The notes beneath the pieces are model-generated. The model saw only the letters and a list, made by a program, of their open reading frames with translations. It had not been told where the DNA came from and did no database searches. Of a stretch of 64,000 nucleotides of DNA, positions 23,745 through 32,470 are shown one piece after another. The stretch comes from an uncultured Altererythrobacter sp. GTDB lineage: Bacteria; Pseudomonadota; Alphaproteobacteria; Sphingomonadales; Sphingomonadaceae. Position 1 is the first letter of the stretch; each line of letters begins with the position of its first letter. The stretch covers positions 62,001 through 126,000 of the forward strand of contig CAMPIX010000006.1 in NCBI GenBank assembly GCA_946886565.1, in the 5' to 3' direction. The position numbers were made by a program, and so were the translations under genes.

Positions 23745-26700
23745 GCGGCGAGGTCCATCCGCTCCACGGCAGCCAGCGCGACGCTGTCGATCCGCGCGAA
23801 TGCGTCTGGCTCTCGGCCTCGGCGGGGACGGGCAAGACGCAGGTGCTTTCGGCGCGCGTGCTGCGGCTGCTGCTCCAGTCCGACACCGATCCCTCGCAAA
23901 TCCTGTGCCTCACCTTCACCAAGGCGGGCGCGGCGGAGATGGCGGTGCGCGTCAACGACGTGCTGGCGCGCTGGGTGCGAATGGAACCGACCGCGCTCGC
24001 GAACGAGCTCAAGGCGATCGGTGCGCCGCTCGATCCCGTGACGCAGGCGCGCGCGCGCACGCTCTTCGCCAGCGTGCTCGACACGCCCGGTGGGGGCCTG
24101 CGGATCGACACGATCCACGCCTTCGCGCAGTGGCTGCTCGCCACTTTTCCCGAGGAAGCGCGAATCGTCCCCGGCTCGCGCCCGATGGAGGATCGTGAGC
24201 GCGAGTTGCTTTCGCGCGAGGTGCTCGCCGACATGCTGCTCGCTGCAGAGCGTGATGGCGACAACGCCACGCTCGATGCGATCGGCCAGCTCAGCCGCGA
24301 CAAGGGGCCCGATGGCGTGCGTGCCTGGCTGATGCGCTGCGCCGGCGCGAGCGAACTGTGGGCCGGGACGGGCGCATGGCAACCGCCGATGCGCCCGCGC
24401 GTCAATCGCCTGCTCGGCCTCGAAGCCGATGCCGTGGCCGAGGATGCGGCGGCGCTCTGTGCCGATGATACGTTCGACAGCGCCGCACTCCGCCATTGCC
24501 TCGCCGAGTATCATGGATGGAAAGGCAAGCTGGGCGCGGCGGCGGTCGACGCGATCGGCCACTGGCTCGACGGCGATGGCTCGGCGCGCGCGGCAGGGAT
24601 CGACGCGCTGGCCGACGCACTGTTCTACAAGAACGGGAATCCCAAGCTCCCCAAATCGGCCGACGCGCGGTTCGCCGGGGCGAGCGAGCGCGCCGGCGCG
24701 TGCATCGCCCGGGTGCGCGAGTTTCTCGGTCTCGTCGCGTTGGCGGAAGGCATCGCGCCGCAGCTCGAACTCGGGCGCAAGTTCGCGCTGCTGTGGGAAG
24801 AGGCGAAGGCGCGCGAGGGACTGGTCGATTTCGACGACCAGATCCGCCGCGCCGCCGAACTGCTCGGCCGTTCCGAGATGGCGGCGTGGATCCGCTACAA
24901 GCTCGACCGGCGCTTCGACCATGTCCTGATCGACGAGGCGCAGGACACCAACGCCGCGCAATGGAGAATCGTCTTCGCGCTGATCGACGACTTCTTCTCG
25001 GGCGAAGGCGCGCACGACGGCAAGCTGCGCACGATCTTCACCGTCGGCGACTACAAGCAGGCGATCTTCCGCTTCCAGGGCACGAGCCCGGAGAACTTCG
25101 AGGCTGCGCGCAACCGCGTGAAGCGCGAGATGGACGCGGTGGCCGATGCCGTCGTAGGCTCGCGAGCCGATGCCCCGATCCGGCGCTTGCGCGAATACGG
25201 CCTCGGGCAGTCGTTTCGCACCGGGCGGCCGGTGCTGGAGTTCGTGGACAGGGCGATCGAGGCGGTCGGGTTCGCCGAATTGGGCCTCGGCAGTCGGCCC
25301 GAGGCGCATCTGGGAGCCGAGCGACCCGGCCTCGTCACGCTCTGGCGGCCGGTCACCGGCGAGATCGAGGGTGAGGACGGGGCCGATGGCGATGGGGGCG
25401 AGGAAGGCTGGCTTTCGCGCCACGACCGGCAGATGGCCGATCGCATCGCGCGGCAGGTGAAGGCGTGGCTCGACGAGGGCTTCCCGCTCGCCAAGGGCAC
25501 GCCGCGCAACGCCGGGCCGGGCGATATCATGGTGCTGGTGCGCAAGCGCAAGGAGCTTGCCGGGCTGATCGTCGCGCGGCTCCACGCCGCGGGAGTGCCG
25601 GTGGCGGGGGTCGACCGGCTGCGGCTCGGCGCGCCGCTCGGGGTCAAGGACCTCATGGCCGCGCTGCGCTTCGCCGCGCAGCCGTTGGACGATCTCAACC
25701 TTGCGAACCTGCTCGTCTCGCCGCTCGGGGGTTGGAGCCAGGACGATCTGCTCGAACACGGCTATCGCCCGCCCGGTACGCGGCTGTGGACGCACATGCG
25801 CGCCTCGCGTGCGCCGCTGGTGGCGGAGACGCGCGAGCGGCTCGGCGCACTGCTCGCGCGCGCCGATTTCGAACTGCCGCAGGCGCTGCTCCACTGGATG
25901 CTCGTCGGGCCCTGGCAGGGGCGGCGCAAGCTCGTCGCCCGGCTCGGGCGCGAGGTGAACGACCCGATCGACGAACTGCTCAACGCCGCGCATGCCTATG
26001 CCGCCGCGCATCCGGCGAGCCTGCAGGGCTTCATCCAGTGGTTCGACGCAGGAGACGGCGAACTGAAGCGCGAGGCGGGCGAGGGCGGCGATCTCGTTCG
26101 CGTGATGACCGCGCATGGCTCGAAAGGCCTCCAGGCGCCGATCGTGATCCTCGCCGACGCCACTGGCACCCCGCCCACCGGCGGCGCACTTACGCTGACC
26201 GAATCTATACCGGGCGAGGAGTCGGGCCGCACCGTGCCGATCCCCGGCCTTTCGAAAGATCAGCGGCTCGGCCCGATCACGGCAGCGCACGAGACCGCGC
26301 TGGCCGAGGAGATGCGCGAGCACTGGCGGCTGCTCTACGTCGCGATGACCCGCGCGGAGGAGGCGCTGTTCATCGGCGGCTCGCTCGGCCCGCGCGAGAA
26401 GGGGGAGCCGCACGCCGACAGCTGGTACGCGCGCCTGCGCCCGCTGTTCGACGCCGACGAATCGGGCGGCGACGGGCTCGCCGACAATCTGTGGGGCGCG
26501 CGGTGGGAACTCGGAACACCGGCGCCGAAGCTGCCGGTCGACGACCCTCGCGAGGTGGCGACAGCACACGCGCTTCCCATCTGGGCGACCACGCCGATCG
26601 GGCCCGAGCCGCGCCCTCCGCGCCCGCTCGCGCCATCCTCTGCCGGCGAGGACGCCGGCGCCGATCCGCCGCTGCCGTCCGACATGCTGCGCGAGGCGGC

Positions 26701-27232
26701 GCTGCGCGGCACGCTGACGCACAAGCTGCTCGAACGCCTGCCCGAAGTTGCCATCGCAGACCGCGAAAACATCGGCCGCGCCTGGCTCGAGCGGCAGGGG
26801 CAGGCGCTGTCCGCCGAAGCGCGGGGCGAGCTGCTGGCCTCGGCGCTCGCGGTCATGGCCGAGCCTGCCTTCGCACATGTGTTCGCCCCCGGCGCGCTGG
26901 CCGAAGTCCCGCTCGCGGCGATCGTCGATGGACAGGTGGTCGCAGGCACCGCAGACCGGCTGCTGGTCGAACCCGGTCGCGTCACCGTGGTCGATTTCAA
27001 GACCGCGCGCCGCCCGCCGGAATCGCTCCAGCAAATTCCGTCAGCGACGCTGCGCCAGATGGCGGCCTATGTCGCCGCCCTCATGCAGATATACCCAAAC
27101 CGCGCGGTCGAGGCCGCGGTGCTCTACACTCAGGCGCCGCGGCTGATCGCTGTCCCCGCCGCGGTGCTAGCCGCGCAGAAAGGCGCCTTGTCCACAGCGC
27201 AGGAAAGCTTTGACGCGCGGCCCGTTGAGTGA
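23741..27232 (+). CDS. addA: Double-strand break repair helicase AddA
   Basis: AddA is the UvrD-type helicase and second nuclease of AddAB. The 1163-residue protein has Walker A SASAGTGKTQVL near residue 27, LCLTFTKAGAAEMAVRV (motif Ia), LIDEAQDTNAAQW (Walker B/motif II), VGDYKQAIFRFQGT (motif III), MTAHGSKGLQAPIV (motif V) and LLYVAMTRAEEAL (motif VI). The C-terminal nuclease domain has VTVVDFKTARRP. It starts inside the addB stop (ATGA), so production of the subunits is coupled. trxA follows after 49 bp with its own ribosome site. Confidence 0.97.
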   Translation: MSGEVHPLHGSQRDAVDPRECVWLSASAGTGKTQVLSARVLRLLLQSDTDPSQILCLTFTKAGAAEMAVRVNDVLARWVRMEPTALANELKAIGAPLDPVTQARARTLFASVLDTPGGGLRIDTIHAFAQWLLATFPEEARIVPGSRPMEDRERELLSREVLADMLLAAERDGDNATLDAIGQLSRDKGPDGVRAWLMRCAGASELWAGTGAWQPPMRPRVNRLLGLEADAVAEDAAALCADDTFDSAALRHCLAEYHGWKGKLGAAAVDAIGHWLDGDGSARAAGIDALADALFYKNGNPKLPKSADARFAGASERAGACIARVREFLGLVALAEGIAPQLELGRKFALLWEEAKAREGLVDFDDQIRRAAELLGRSEMAAWIRYKLDRRFDHVLIDEAQDTNAAQWRIVFALIDDFFSGEGAHDGKLRTIFTVGDYKQAIFRFQGTSPENFEAARNRVKREMDAVADAVVGSRADAPIRRLREYGLGQSFRTGRPVLEFVDRAIEAVGFAELGLGSRPEAHLGAERPGLVTLWRPVTGEIEGEDGADGDGGEEGWLSRHDRQMADRIARQVKAWLDEGFPLAKGTPRNAGPGDIMVLVRKRKELAGLIVARLHAAGVPVAGVDRLRLGAPLGVKDLMAALRFAAQPLDDLNLANLLVSPLGGWSQDDLLEHGYRPPGTRLWTHMRASRAPLVAETRERLGALLARADFELPQALLHWMLVGPWQGRRKLVARLGREVNDPIDELLNAAHAYAAAHPASLQGFIQWFDAGDGELKREAGEGGDLVRVMTAHGSKGLQAPIVILADATGTPPTGGALTLTESIPGEESGRTVPIPGLSKDQRLGPITAAHETALAEEMREHWRLLYVAMTRAEEALFIGGSLGPREKGEPHADSWYARLRPLFDADESGGDGLADNLWGARWELGTPAPKLPVDDPREVATAHALPIWATTPIGPEPRPPRPLAPSSAGEDAGADPPLPSDMLREAALRGTLTHKLLERLPEVAIADRENIGRAWLERQGQALSAEARGELLASALAVMAEPAFAHVFAPGALAEVPLAAIVDGQVVAGTADRLLVEPGRVTVVDFKTARRPPESLQQIPSATLRQMAAYVAALMQIYPNRAVEAAVLYTQAPRLIAVPAAVLAAQKGALSTAQESFDARPVE

Positions 27233-27281
27233 TCGCACCCGCGGCCTACATAGAGGGCCGACAGAACACAGGAGATTTTCC

Positions 27282-27602
27282 ATGGCGACCGTCAATGTCA
27301 CCGATGCCAGCTTCCAGGCCGACGTTCTCGACAGCGAGAAGCCCGTGCTGGTCGATTTCTGGGCCGACTGGTGCGGCCCGTGCAAGATGATCGCGCCCGC
27401 GCTCGAGGAGATCAGCGAGGAACTGGCGGATAAGGTGACGATCGCCAAGATGGACATCATGGAAAACACCGGCGTCCCCGGCCAGATCGGGGTGCAGTCG
27501 ATCCCGCTGATGGTGCTGTTCAAGGACGGCAAGCCGGTTGCGCAGAAGCTTGGCGCCGCGCCCAAGGGGCAGCTCAAGGGCTGGCTCGAAGGCGAGCTCT
27601 AG
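27282..27602 (+). CDS. trxA: Thioredoxin
   Basis: The 106-residue protein is a classical cytosolic thioredoxin with the active site WCGPCK (Cys31 and Cys34), preceded by VLVDFWAD, and the cis-Pro loop QSIPLM. It reduces protein disulfides, for example in ribonucleotide reductase and peroxiredoxins. The start at 27282 follows AGGAG and gives MATVNVTDASF; upstream in-frame Met codons lie in the addA tail. It is convergent with the molybdoenzyme gene, with only 10 bp between them. Confidence 0.97.
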   Translation: MATVNVTDASFQADVLDSEKPVLVDFWADWCGPCKMIAPALEEISEELADKVTIAKMDIMENTGVPGQIGVQSIPLMVLFKDGKPVAQKLGAAPKGQLKGWLEGEL

Positions 27603-27612
27603 GGCCGGAAAC

Positions 27613-28350
27613 TCAAACCCCGGCGTACCACTGGTAGCCGCGGTCTTCCCAGTAGCCGCCTTCGCCGCGGCCGATGTTCTCGAGGCTGGCGACGGCTTCG
27701 ATCGCGGTGAGGTACTTCGCGTGCTTGTAGCCGAGCTGCCGCTCGATCCGCATGCGCAGCGGGGCGCCGTTCTTTTCGGGTAACGGCTCGCCGTTGAGCG
27801 CGTGGGCGACGATCGTCTGCGGGTGGTAGGCGTCGATCAGGTCGATGCTCTCGTAGTAGGGGTCGCCGTAAAGCCGGTCGGCGCAGCGGAAGACGATGTA
27901 CTTCGCCTCCGGCAACAGCCCCGCGCCTTCGAGGATCACCCCGAGCTGCGGCCCGGTCCACTCGCCGATTGCGCTCCAGCCCTCCACGCAGTCGTGCCGG
28001 GTGACTTGCGTGCGCTGGGGCAGGCGGCGGATGTTGTCCATGCTCAGCGAGAGCGGATAGCGCACCAGCCCGCGCACTTCGAGCCGCCAGTCGGCGAATC
28101 CGCCGGCAAGCGCGGCGCGGTAGGCCTCGGTGTCGACCGTCAGCGAGCCGTTGCCGCGGAACGTGGGCGAGATCTCCGACCGCTCGTATTCCTTTGCGAG
28201 TGCGGTGCGTGCGCCGAACAGGCGCTGCGCCTTGCGGTGCCAGTCTTCCGCGGACGAGAGCAGCGCGGCGCCGGGCTCGCTCTCGGCGACCTTCGTGCAG
28301 CCTGCGGCGAACGCGGCACCAAGCCCGACGAGAAGATTGCGGCGTTTCAT
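27613..28350 (-). CDS. Molybdopterin-dependent oxidoreductase (sulfite-oxidase fold), Tat lipoprotein
   Basis: The 245-residue protein has a sulfite-oxidase-fold molybdenum domain. The cofactor Cys is in RHDCVEGWSAIGEWTG, and DPYYESIDLIDAYHPQT and NGAPLRMRIERQLGYKHAKY match the MsrP/YedY-like group. The N-terminus MKRRNLLVGLGAAFAAGCTK combines an Arg-Arg Tat motif with a lipobox, so it is probably a folded, cofactor-loaded, lipid-anchored protein. Its partner is the cytochrome b encoded just upstream (ATGA overlap). The substrate is unknown; a reductase of oxidised sulfur compounds is possible. Confidence 0.87.
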   Translation of the reverse strand: MKRRNLLVGLGAAFAAGCTKVAESEPGAALLSSAEDWHRKAQRLFGARTALAKEYERSEISPTFRGNGSLTVDTEAYRAALAGGFADWRLEVRGLVRYPLSLSMDNIRRLPQRTQVTRHDCVEGWSAIGEWTGPQLGVILEGAGLLPEAKYIVFRCADRLYGDPYYESIDLIDAYHPQTIVAHALNGEPLPEKNGAPLRMRIERQLGYKHAKYLTAIEAVASLENIGRGEGGYWEDRGYQWYAGV

Positions 28351-29012
28351 GCGCGCGGCCCGCCAGTAATCATGTCGCGCATCTGCCTGACGGGGCGGGA
28401 GAGAAGCACCAGCACGACATGGACCACGAAAAAGCCGAACAGCGCCCAGGCGGCGATGAAGTGGATCGAGCGTACGGACTGTCGCCCGCCCATCGCCTCG
28501 ATCATCCACGACAGGTGCGGCTCCCACCCGGGGCTGATGCCCATGCCGGTGAACACCATCAGCGGCAGCAGCACGCCGAGGACGATGCCGTAGGACACCT
28601 TCTGGAAGAAGTTGTACTTGCTTCCCGTTCGGTGGAAATCGAGCCGCAAGTGGGCGGCGGCGTCGGCGCGGATCGCCGGCCAGCGCCATTCCTCCCGGTC
28701 GGTCGCGATATCGCGCTTGAAGTGACGGTTCGCCAAGATCGCGATCCACATGAACAGCAGCCCGAGCGCGAAGGGCCATGCCATCAGGATATGCCAGTCG
28801 CGAGCGGCGGCGAGGCTGTAGTAATCGGGGATCGTCGCCCAGCCGGGAAAGCGCGGCACGCTGAGCCATGCGGTGGCGGGATCGAAGCCCCAGTCGCCCC
28901 AGTAAAGGTGCGGATGCGCGTTCGAGATGTTCAGCCCGCTCATGAACAGCACGACGACGCAAATCAGGTTCAGCCAGTGCCACAGCCGGGTCGAGAGCGC
29001 GTGACGTCTCAC
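28347..29012 (-). CDS. Membrane cytochrome b subunit
   Basis: The 221-residue protein has about five hydrophobic segments and His residues placed as heme ligands: LSTRLWHWLN, ARDWHILMAWPF, and the final helix pair with RSIHFIAAWALFGFFVVHVV. This is the di-heme cytochrome b561/b-type subunit pattern (PF01292). It should pass quinol electrons to the molybdoenzyme downstream. The start is GTG 29012, overlapping the stop of the SDR gene; the end overlaps the molybdoenzyme start, so all three genes form a tight operon. Confidence 0.88.
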   Translation of the reverse strand: MRRHALSTRLWHWLNLICVVVLFMSGLNISNAHPHLYWGDWGFDPATAWLSVPRFPGWATIPDYYSLAAARDWHILMAWPFALGLLFMWIAILANRHFKRDIATDREEWRWPAIRADAAAHLRLDFHRTGSKYNFFQKVSYGIVLGVLLPLMVFTGMGISPGWEPHLSWMIEAMGGRQSVRSIHFIAAWALFGFFVVHVVLVLLSRPVRQMRDMITGGPRA

Positions 29013-29788
29013 GGACGGGCACCTTCGCGGGCGAGGTAGATCACGTCGCGCGGCTGGGCGAGGAGGTGCTGGCCGCTGTCGAGGTAGAGCGTCTCGCCGC
29101 TCGCGAGCCAGCCTTCCGCCAGCCACAAGCAAGCGTCGGCGACTTCGGCAGGCGGTGTCTTGCGCCCGAGCAGGTTGAGCCGGTGCGAGACTTCGGTTTC
29201 GGCTTCGCTCTGGTCGTGGCTGGCCAGGATCGCGCCGGGGGCGAGGGCATAGACCCGGTCCTCCGGCTGCGCTGCTCCCATGGCGAGCATCGGCACTGCA
29301 GCCGCCGCAGCGTGCTTGCTCATGGTATAGCTGAAGAAATCGGGATTGGGATTGGCCAGTTTCTGATCGGTAAGCTGGATCACCCGCCGCCCGCCTTTCG
29401 CGCGCGCCTGCGCCAGAAACGCCTGCGCCAAGCGCGCCGGCGTGCCCGCGTTGATCTGCATCGCGCGGTCGAAGGTTCGCGGGTCGAGTGCGTGGACCGG
29501 GTCGGGATGGAAAACCGCGGCCGAGTTCACGAGCACGCGCCAGTCGGTCAGCCGCCGGGCGAGCGCCCGGATCATGGCCACCGCCGCATTGCCGTCGGCA
29601 AGGTCGCAGTGTACCGCTTCGGCTGAAGGCAGCGCCGCGGCGAGCGCCTCGGCCTCATGCGCCGAGCGGCCGTAGTGGATTACGACGTGCCAGCCCGCTT
29701 CGCCGAAGCGCCGTGCGATCGTCGCGCCGATACGCTTGGCCCCGCCGGTGACGAGGACTGCGGGAGGAGAAGGCGCGTCTTCGCTCAT
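29009..29788 (-). CDS. Short-chain dehydrogenase/reductase, pteridine-reductase-like
   Basis: The 259-residue Rossmann protein has VLVTGGAKRIGATIARRF near the N-terminus. The TGxxxRxG pattern is characteristic of the FolM/PTR1 pteridine reductase branch rather than the usual TGxxxGxG. CDLAD, LVNSAAVFHPD and the catalytic Tyr/Lys pair in SYTMSKHAA follow. It may reduce dihydromonapterin or another pterin, or a quite different carbonyl; only the fold is sure. It is the first gene of the operon with the cytochrome b and the molybdopterin enzyme. Confidence 0.85.
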   Translation of the reverse strand: MSEDAPSPPAVLVTGGAKRIGATIARRFGEAGWHVVIHYGRSAHEAEALAAALPSAEAVHCDLADGNAAVAMIRALARRLTDWRVLVNSAAVFHPDPVHALDPRTFDRAMQINAGTPARLAQAFLAQARAKGGRRVIQLTDQKLANPNPDFFSYTMSKHAAAAAVPMLAMGAAQPEDRVYALAPGAILASHDQSEAETEVSHRLNLLGRKTPPAEVADACLWLAEGWLASGETLYLDSGQHLLAQPRDVIYLAREGARP

Positions 29789-29828
29789 CCTGCGCACTCA
29801 AGCACACCCGCGCCCGGGCGCAAAGGAA

Positions 29829-29860
29829 AAGGCGCGCCGCCCTCTCGGACGACGCGCCTT
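29829..29860 (-). terminator. Terminator of the distal glycine-zipper gene
   Basis: An 8-bp stem (29829-29836 and 29853-29860) is followed on the minus strand by TTTTCC. It lies 40 bp downstream of the glycine-zipper gene at 29901 and before the SDR operon promoter. Confidence 0.7.
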
Positions 29861-29900
29861 CCTTGCCGGACCGGCTCGCTTCAAACGGTCCGGCGTAGCG

Positions 29901-30323
29901 TCAGCGGCATTTCAGGCTGCCCCGGTCGATCTCGCGACCGACGATCGCGCCCACTGCGCCGCCGAGGATCGCCCCCAGCGTGCGGTCGCCGTTACCGGCG
30001 ATCTCGTGGCCCGCGAGGGCGCCCACACCGGCGCCGATCACGAGGCCGGTGGTGCCATTGTCCCGTTCGCAGTAATACCGGCCGTCGTCGCCGCGCCACA
30101 TGCGCGAACTGCGGCGGATCGGGCGCGGATCGCGATAACGGCCATGGCGGTCGTACCGGTCGCGATCGCGCCAGCGGCGGTCGCGATCGTAGGAGGCCGA
30201 AACGTCGACGAACTGGGCGATCGAGCTGTGCGACGCGGGGGCGGGCATTTCGGCAGCCGCAGCAGGGATTGCAGTGGCCGTGAGGCCCAGGGCCGCGGCG
30301 GCGATAAGGGGTGTCTTCAACAT
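29901..30323 (-). CDS. Glycine-zipper 2TM-domain protein, copy 1
   Basis: The 140-residue protein has a signal peptide (MLKTPLIAAAALGLTATAIPAAAA), an Arg/Asp/Tyr-rich middle, then a glycine-zipper 2TM domain (GLVIGAGVGALAGHEIAG and GAILGGAVGAIVGREI), ending SLKCR. The family (PF05433, related to SlyB and Rcs-type envelope proteins) is periplasmic or outer-membrane associated and of unclear function. The adjacent gene at 30371 encodes a clear paralogue with the same C-terminal half and the same two Cys. Both read in the same direction with 47 bp between them. Confidence 0.85.
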   Translation of the reverse strand: MLKTPLIAAAALGLTATAIPAAAAEMPAPASHSSIAQFVDVSASYDRDRRWRDRDRYDRHGRYRDPRPIRRSSRMWRGDDGRYYCERDNGTTGLVIGAGVGALAGHEIAGNGDRTLGAILGGAVGAIVGREIDRGSLKCR

Positions 30324-30370
30324 CGTACTAACTCCTGACGGATCGAAATTTCACTGATGGACAGGCCCGC

Positions 30371-30766
30371 TCAACGGCACTTAAGGCTGCCGCGATCGAT
30401 CTCACGGCCCAACAGCCCGCCGACGACGCCGCCGAGTATTGCGCCCAGTGTGCGATCGCCGCGACCGGCGATCTCGTGACCGGCCAGCGCCCCGACGCCG
30501 GCGCCGATGATGAGGCCGGTGGTGCCATTGTCGCGGCGGCAGTAATAGCGGCCGTCGTCGCCGCGCCAGATGCGATCGTCGTATCCGATGCGGCGCGGTT
30601 CGATGTACCGCCCCCGGTCATCGTAATAGCGATCATGATGACGATCGTGGTGACGATCCTTGGCGCGCTTGCCGTGCGCGGGAGCCCACGGCGGAGGATC
30701 CGCCAGAGCGGGCGCGGCCGGAAGGATCAGCGAAGCGGCGGCGATTGCCATTATTGTCTTTTTCAT
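30371..30766 (-). CDS. Glycine-zipper 2TM-domain protein, copy 2
   Basis: The 131-residue protein has a signal peptide (MKKTIMAIAAASLILPAAPALA), a His/Asp/Arg-rich linker (DRHHDRHHDRYYDDR), WRGDDGRYYCRRDNGTTG, then the glycine zipper GLIIGAGVGALAGHEIAG and GGVVGGLLGREIDRG, ending SLKCR. It is nearly identical to the neighbouring copy over the last 65 residues but not in the linker, which indicates tandem duplication followed by divergence of the exposed part. The start at 30766 was preferred over 30781 because it gives a standard signal peptide. Confidence 0.85.
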   Translation of the reverse strand: MKKTIMAIAAASLILPAAPALADPPPWAPAHGKRAKDRHHDRHHDRYYDDRGRYIEPRRIGYDDRIWRGDDGRYYCRRDNGTTGLIIGAGVGALAGHEIAGRGDRTLGAILGGVVGGLLGREIDRGSLKCR

Positions 30767-30984
30767 TGTCACGCTCCTCATGTGCGTTCTTCAGTGCGGA
30801 TCAACGGCGCGACCTTGCCCCCGGGTCCCCAACCTCCGATGAACGAAATGCTGTTGCCCGAAACGCGCGGTGAACCGGTTTTGCGTTGCGGCGGAACGAA
30901 GGAGTGGCGAGGGTGCGGGGAACGCATCGGGCCGTCGGCGGCTTGGGATGGTGCGCCTGGCGACAAAGGAGTGCGGGCAAAGTG

Positions 30985-31476
30985 GTGAGAACGATGGCTA
31001 TGGCCGCAGGTATGCTGCTGATCTCCGCCTGCGGGGTTGCACCGGAAACGCGCACTGCGCCCGCCGATGGGGCCGCGCCCCACGCTGCCGCCGATCCCGA
31101 TATGCCCGTGTCCAGCGACGATCCGGTTATGCCGGCGCCCGCCTGGCGCCCGACGCCCGATTGCCCGGTAATCTCATCGGGCGAGTGGAGCGCGGTGGTC
31201 ATCGGAAAACCGCCGTCATCGCCCGATCGGCTGCGCGTGACAGGCAGACTTCGGCTAAGCACCGGCGGCGTTGCAGCCAGGCTCGAGCAAGGGGCCGTGC
31301 TTGAAATCCATCCCCCGATCCAGCAGGTGGAGCTCGAGTTCGATCCGGCGGCGGGTGAAGCGCGCGAGGTGGAAGTGCGCGGCGAATTTCCGGCGCTGCC
31401 GGAATACGGCTCGATCGACGTTCGCTGCGGCGGTCGCTCGCTGGCGACGATCGGGGAAGTGGCGTGGACGGAGTGA
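30985..31476 (+). CDS. Small lipoprotein of unknown function
   Basis: The 163-residue product has a lipoprotein signal (RTMAMAAGMLLISACG, lipobox ISAC) followed by a low-complexity Ala/Pro linker and a domain of about 110 residues with WRPTPDCPVISSGEWSAVV and a Cys near the end (SIDVRCGG). I do not recognise a family. The start is ambiguous between GTG 30982 and 30985 (an AAGGAG lies about 13 bases upstream) and ATG 30994. The next gene begins at the stop codon (TGATG overlap), and also encodes a lipoprotein, so the two probably act together in the envelope. Confidence 0.7.
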   Translation: MRTMAMAAGMLLISACGVAPETRTAPADGAAPHAAADPDMPVSSDDPVMPAPAWRPTPDCPVISSGEWSAVVIGKPPSSPDRLRVTGRLRLSTGGVAARLEQGAVLEIHPPIQQVELEFDPAAGEAREVEVRGEFPALPEYGSIDVRCGGRSLATIGEVAWTE

Positions 31477-31883
31477 TGCCAATGGTTCGTTTCCTGCCTA
31501 TCGGTGCGGTGCTCGCCGCGCTCGGCGGATGCGTGGCCCCGATTTCCGGCCCGCCGCTCAGCGGACAATGGGGCGGGCAGCATGTCGGTCTCAGCCTCGA
31601 CGAAAGTGGCGGTCGTCTGGAGTATGATTGCGCCGCGGGGACGATTTCCGAACCGGTCATCCCGGCGCGCGACGGTTCCTTCGCGGCGGAGGGCACGCAT
31701 ACCCCCGGCACCGGCGGGCCCGCGCGCATCGATCAAGTCCCCGCCTCCTATTCCGCGCACTACACGGGCGAGGTCGACGGCAGCACGATGACGCTAACGG
31801 TAGAGGTGCCCGCGAGGGAGCTGGTCATCGGACCGCTGGACCTGCGCCGCGGCGCCGCCCCCGACCTGACGCGCTGCCTGTGA
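31476..31883 (+). CDS. Small lipoprotein of unknown function, paired with the preceding gene
   Basis: The 135-residue protein begins MPMVRFLPIGAVLAALGGCV, a lipoprotein signal with lipobox LGGC. The mature part (SGQWGGQHVGLSLDESGG) is beta-rich and ends in Cys-Leu; the GG...L text and C-terminal DLTRC suggest a small barrel with a disulfide to Cys in LEYDCAAG. The family is unknown to me. It is coupled to the upstream lipoprotein gene through a one-base overlap. Its 3' end overlaps the tail of the broken methyltransferase frame on the other strand. Confidence 0.7.
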   Translation: MPMVRFLPIGAVLAALGGCVAPISGPPLSGQWGGQHVGLSLDESGGRLEYDCAAGTISEPVIPARDGSFAAEGTHTPGTGGPARIDQVPASYSAHYTGEVDGSTMTLTVEVPARELVIGPLDLRRGAAPDLTRCL

Positions 31884-32470
31884 GACAGGGCGGGGCCGAT
31901 CGCGCAAACCGATAACGCCGCACCGTCAACCCCAGCCAGTCGCGCGTGATGTTGTCGGCACCCGATCCGCGATAGCGATCGGTTTCAACGACCTCGAGTC
32001 CGGCCTCGCGGTAAGTGGCGAGCAGCCATTCGGCATTGGGAAAATTGAACAGCCGACCGAGTGTGTCTCGCGCCTCGCCATTACCGAGTTTGTAGCGCGC
32101 GCCGAATGCGCGCGAGAACCGCGGGCAGAGCCTCGCGCGTGGCATGGAGCAGGGACGCGTGCGCCCATACCGCATCGTATTCGGCTTCGGCGTCGAGCTC
32201 GTCGAAGCGCATCTGTCGTGCCTCGACGCCAAACCGCTCCCGCGCCTTGTCGACCATCGCAGCGGTGCCGTCGGTCGCGTCGACTGCGAAGCCGCGTTCG
32301 ATCATGCGTGCCGCATCCCGCCCGCCGCCGCATCCGAGTTCGAGTATCCTCGCTCCAGAGGAGAGACGGTCGAGAAAGGCGTCCAGATGCCGTCCGCAGC
32401 CTTGCGCCCCGCTGGCGGTATAATCCGGCGCCTCGCGCTCGTAGAACGCGAGCGTCGCCGCATCGCTCAT
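31825..32470 (-). pseudogene. Class I SAM-dependent methyltransferase, frameshifted
   Basis: The start at 32470 overlaps the rlmN stop (ATGA). The first frame gives a good methyltransferase N-terminal half: [20 protein letters not shown], then SAM motif I (ARILELGCGGGRDAARMIERG), and WAHASLLHATREALPAVLA. It stops at 32081 just after RIRRAL. The rest of the protein continues in another frame: YKLGNGEARDTLGRLFNFPN, EWLLATYREAGLEVVETDRY, and DWLGLTVRR. At the junction the usual segment with KPGG and a beta strand (about nine residues) is missing, so a deletion near 32090-32105 explains the frame change. Probably non-functional unless the sequence is in error there. Confidence 0.82.

Noticed and set aside
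23678..27034. A 1118-codon open frame on the minus strand opposite addA
   Set aside because: It is antisense to the well-supported addA gene, lacks any recognisable motif, and is explained by the GC-rich codon use of addA leaving few stops on the other strand.
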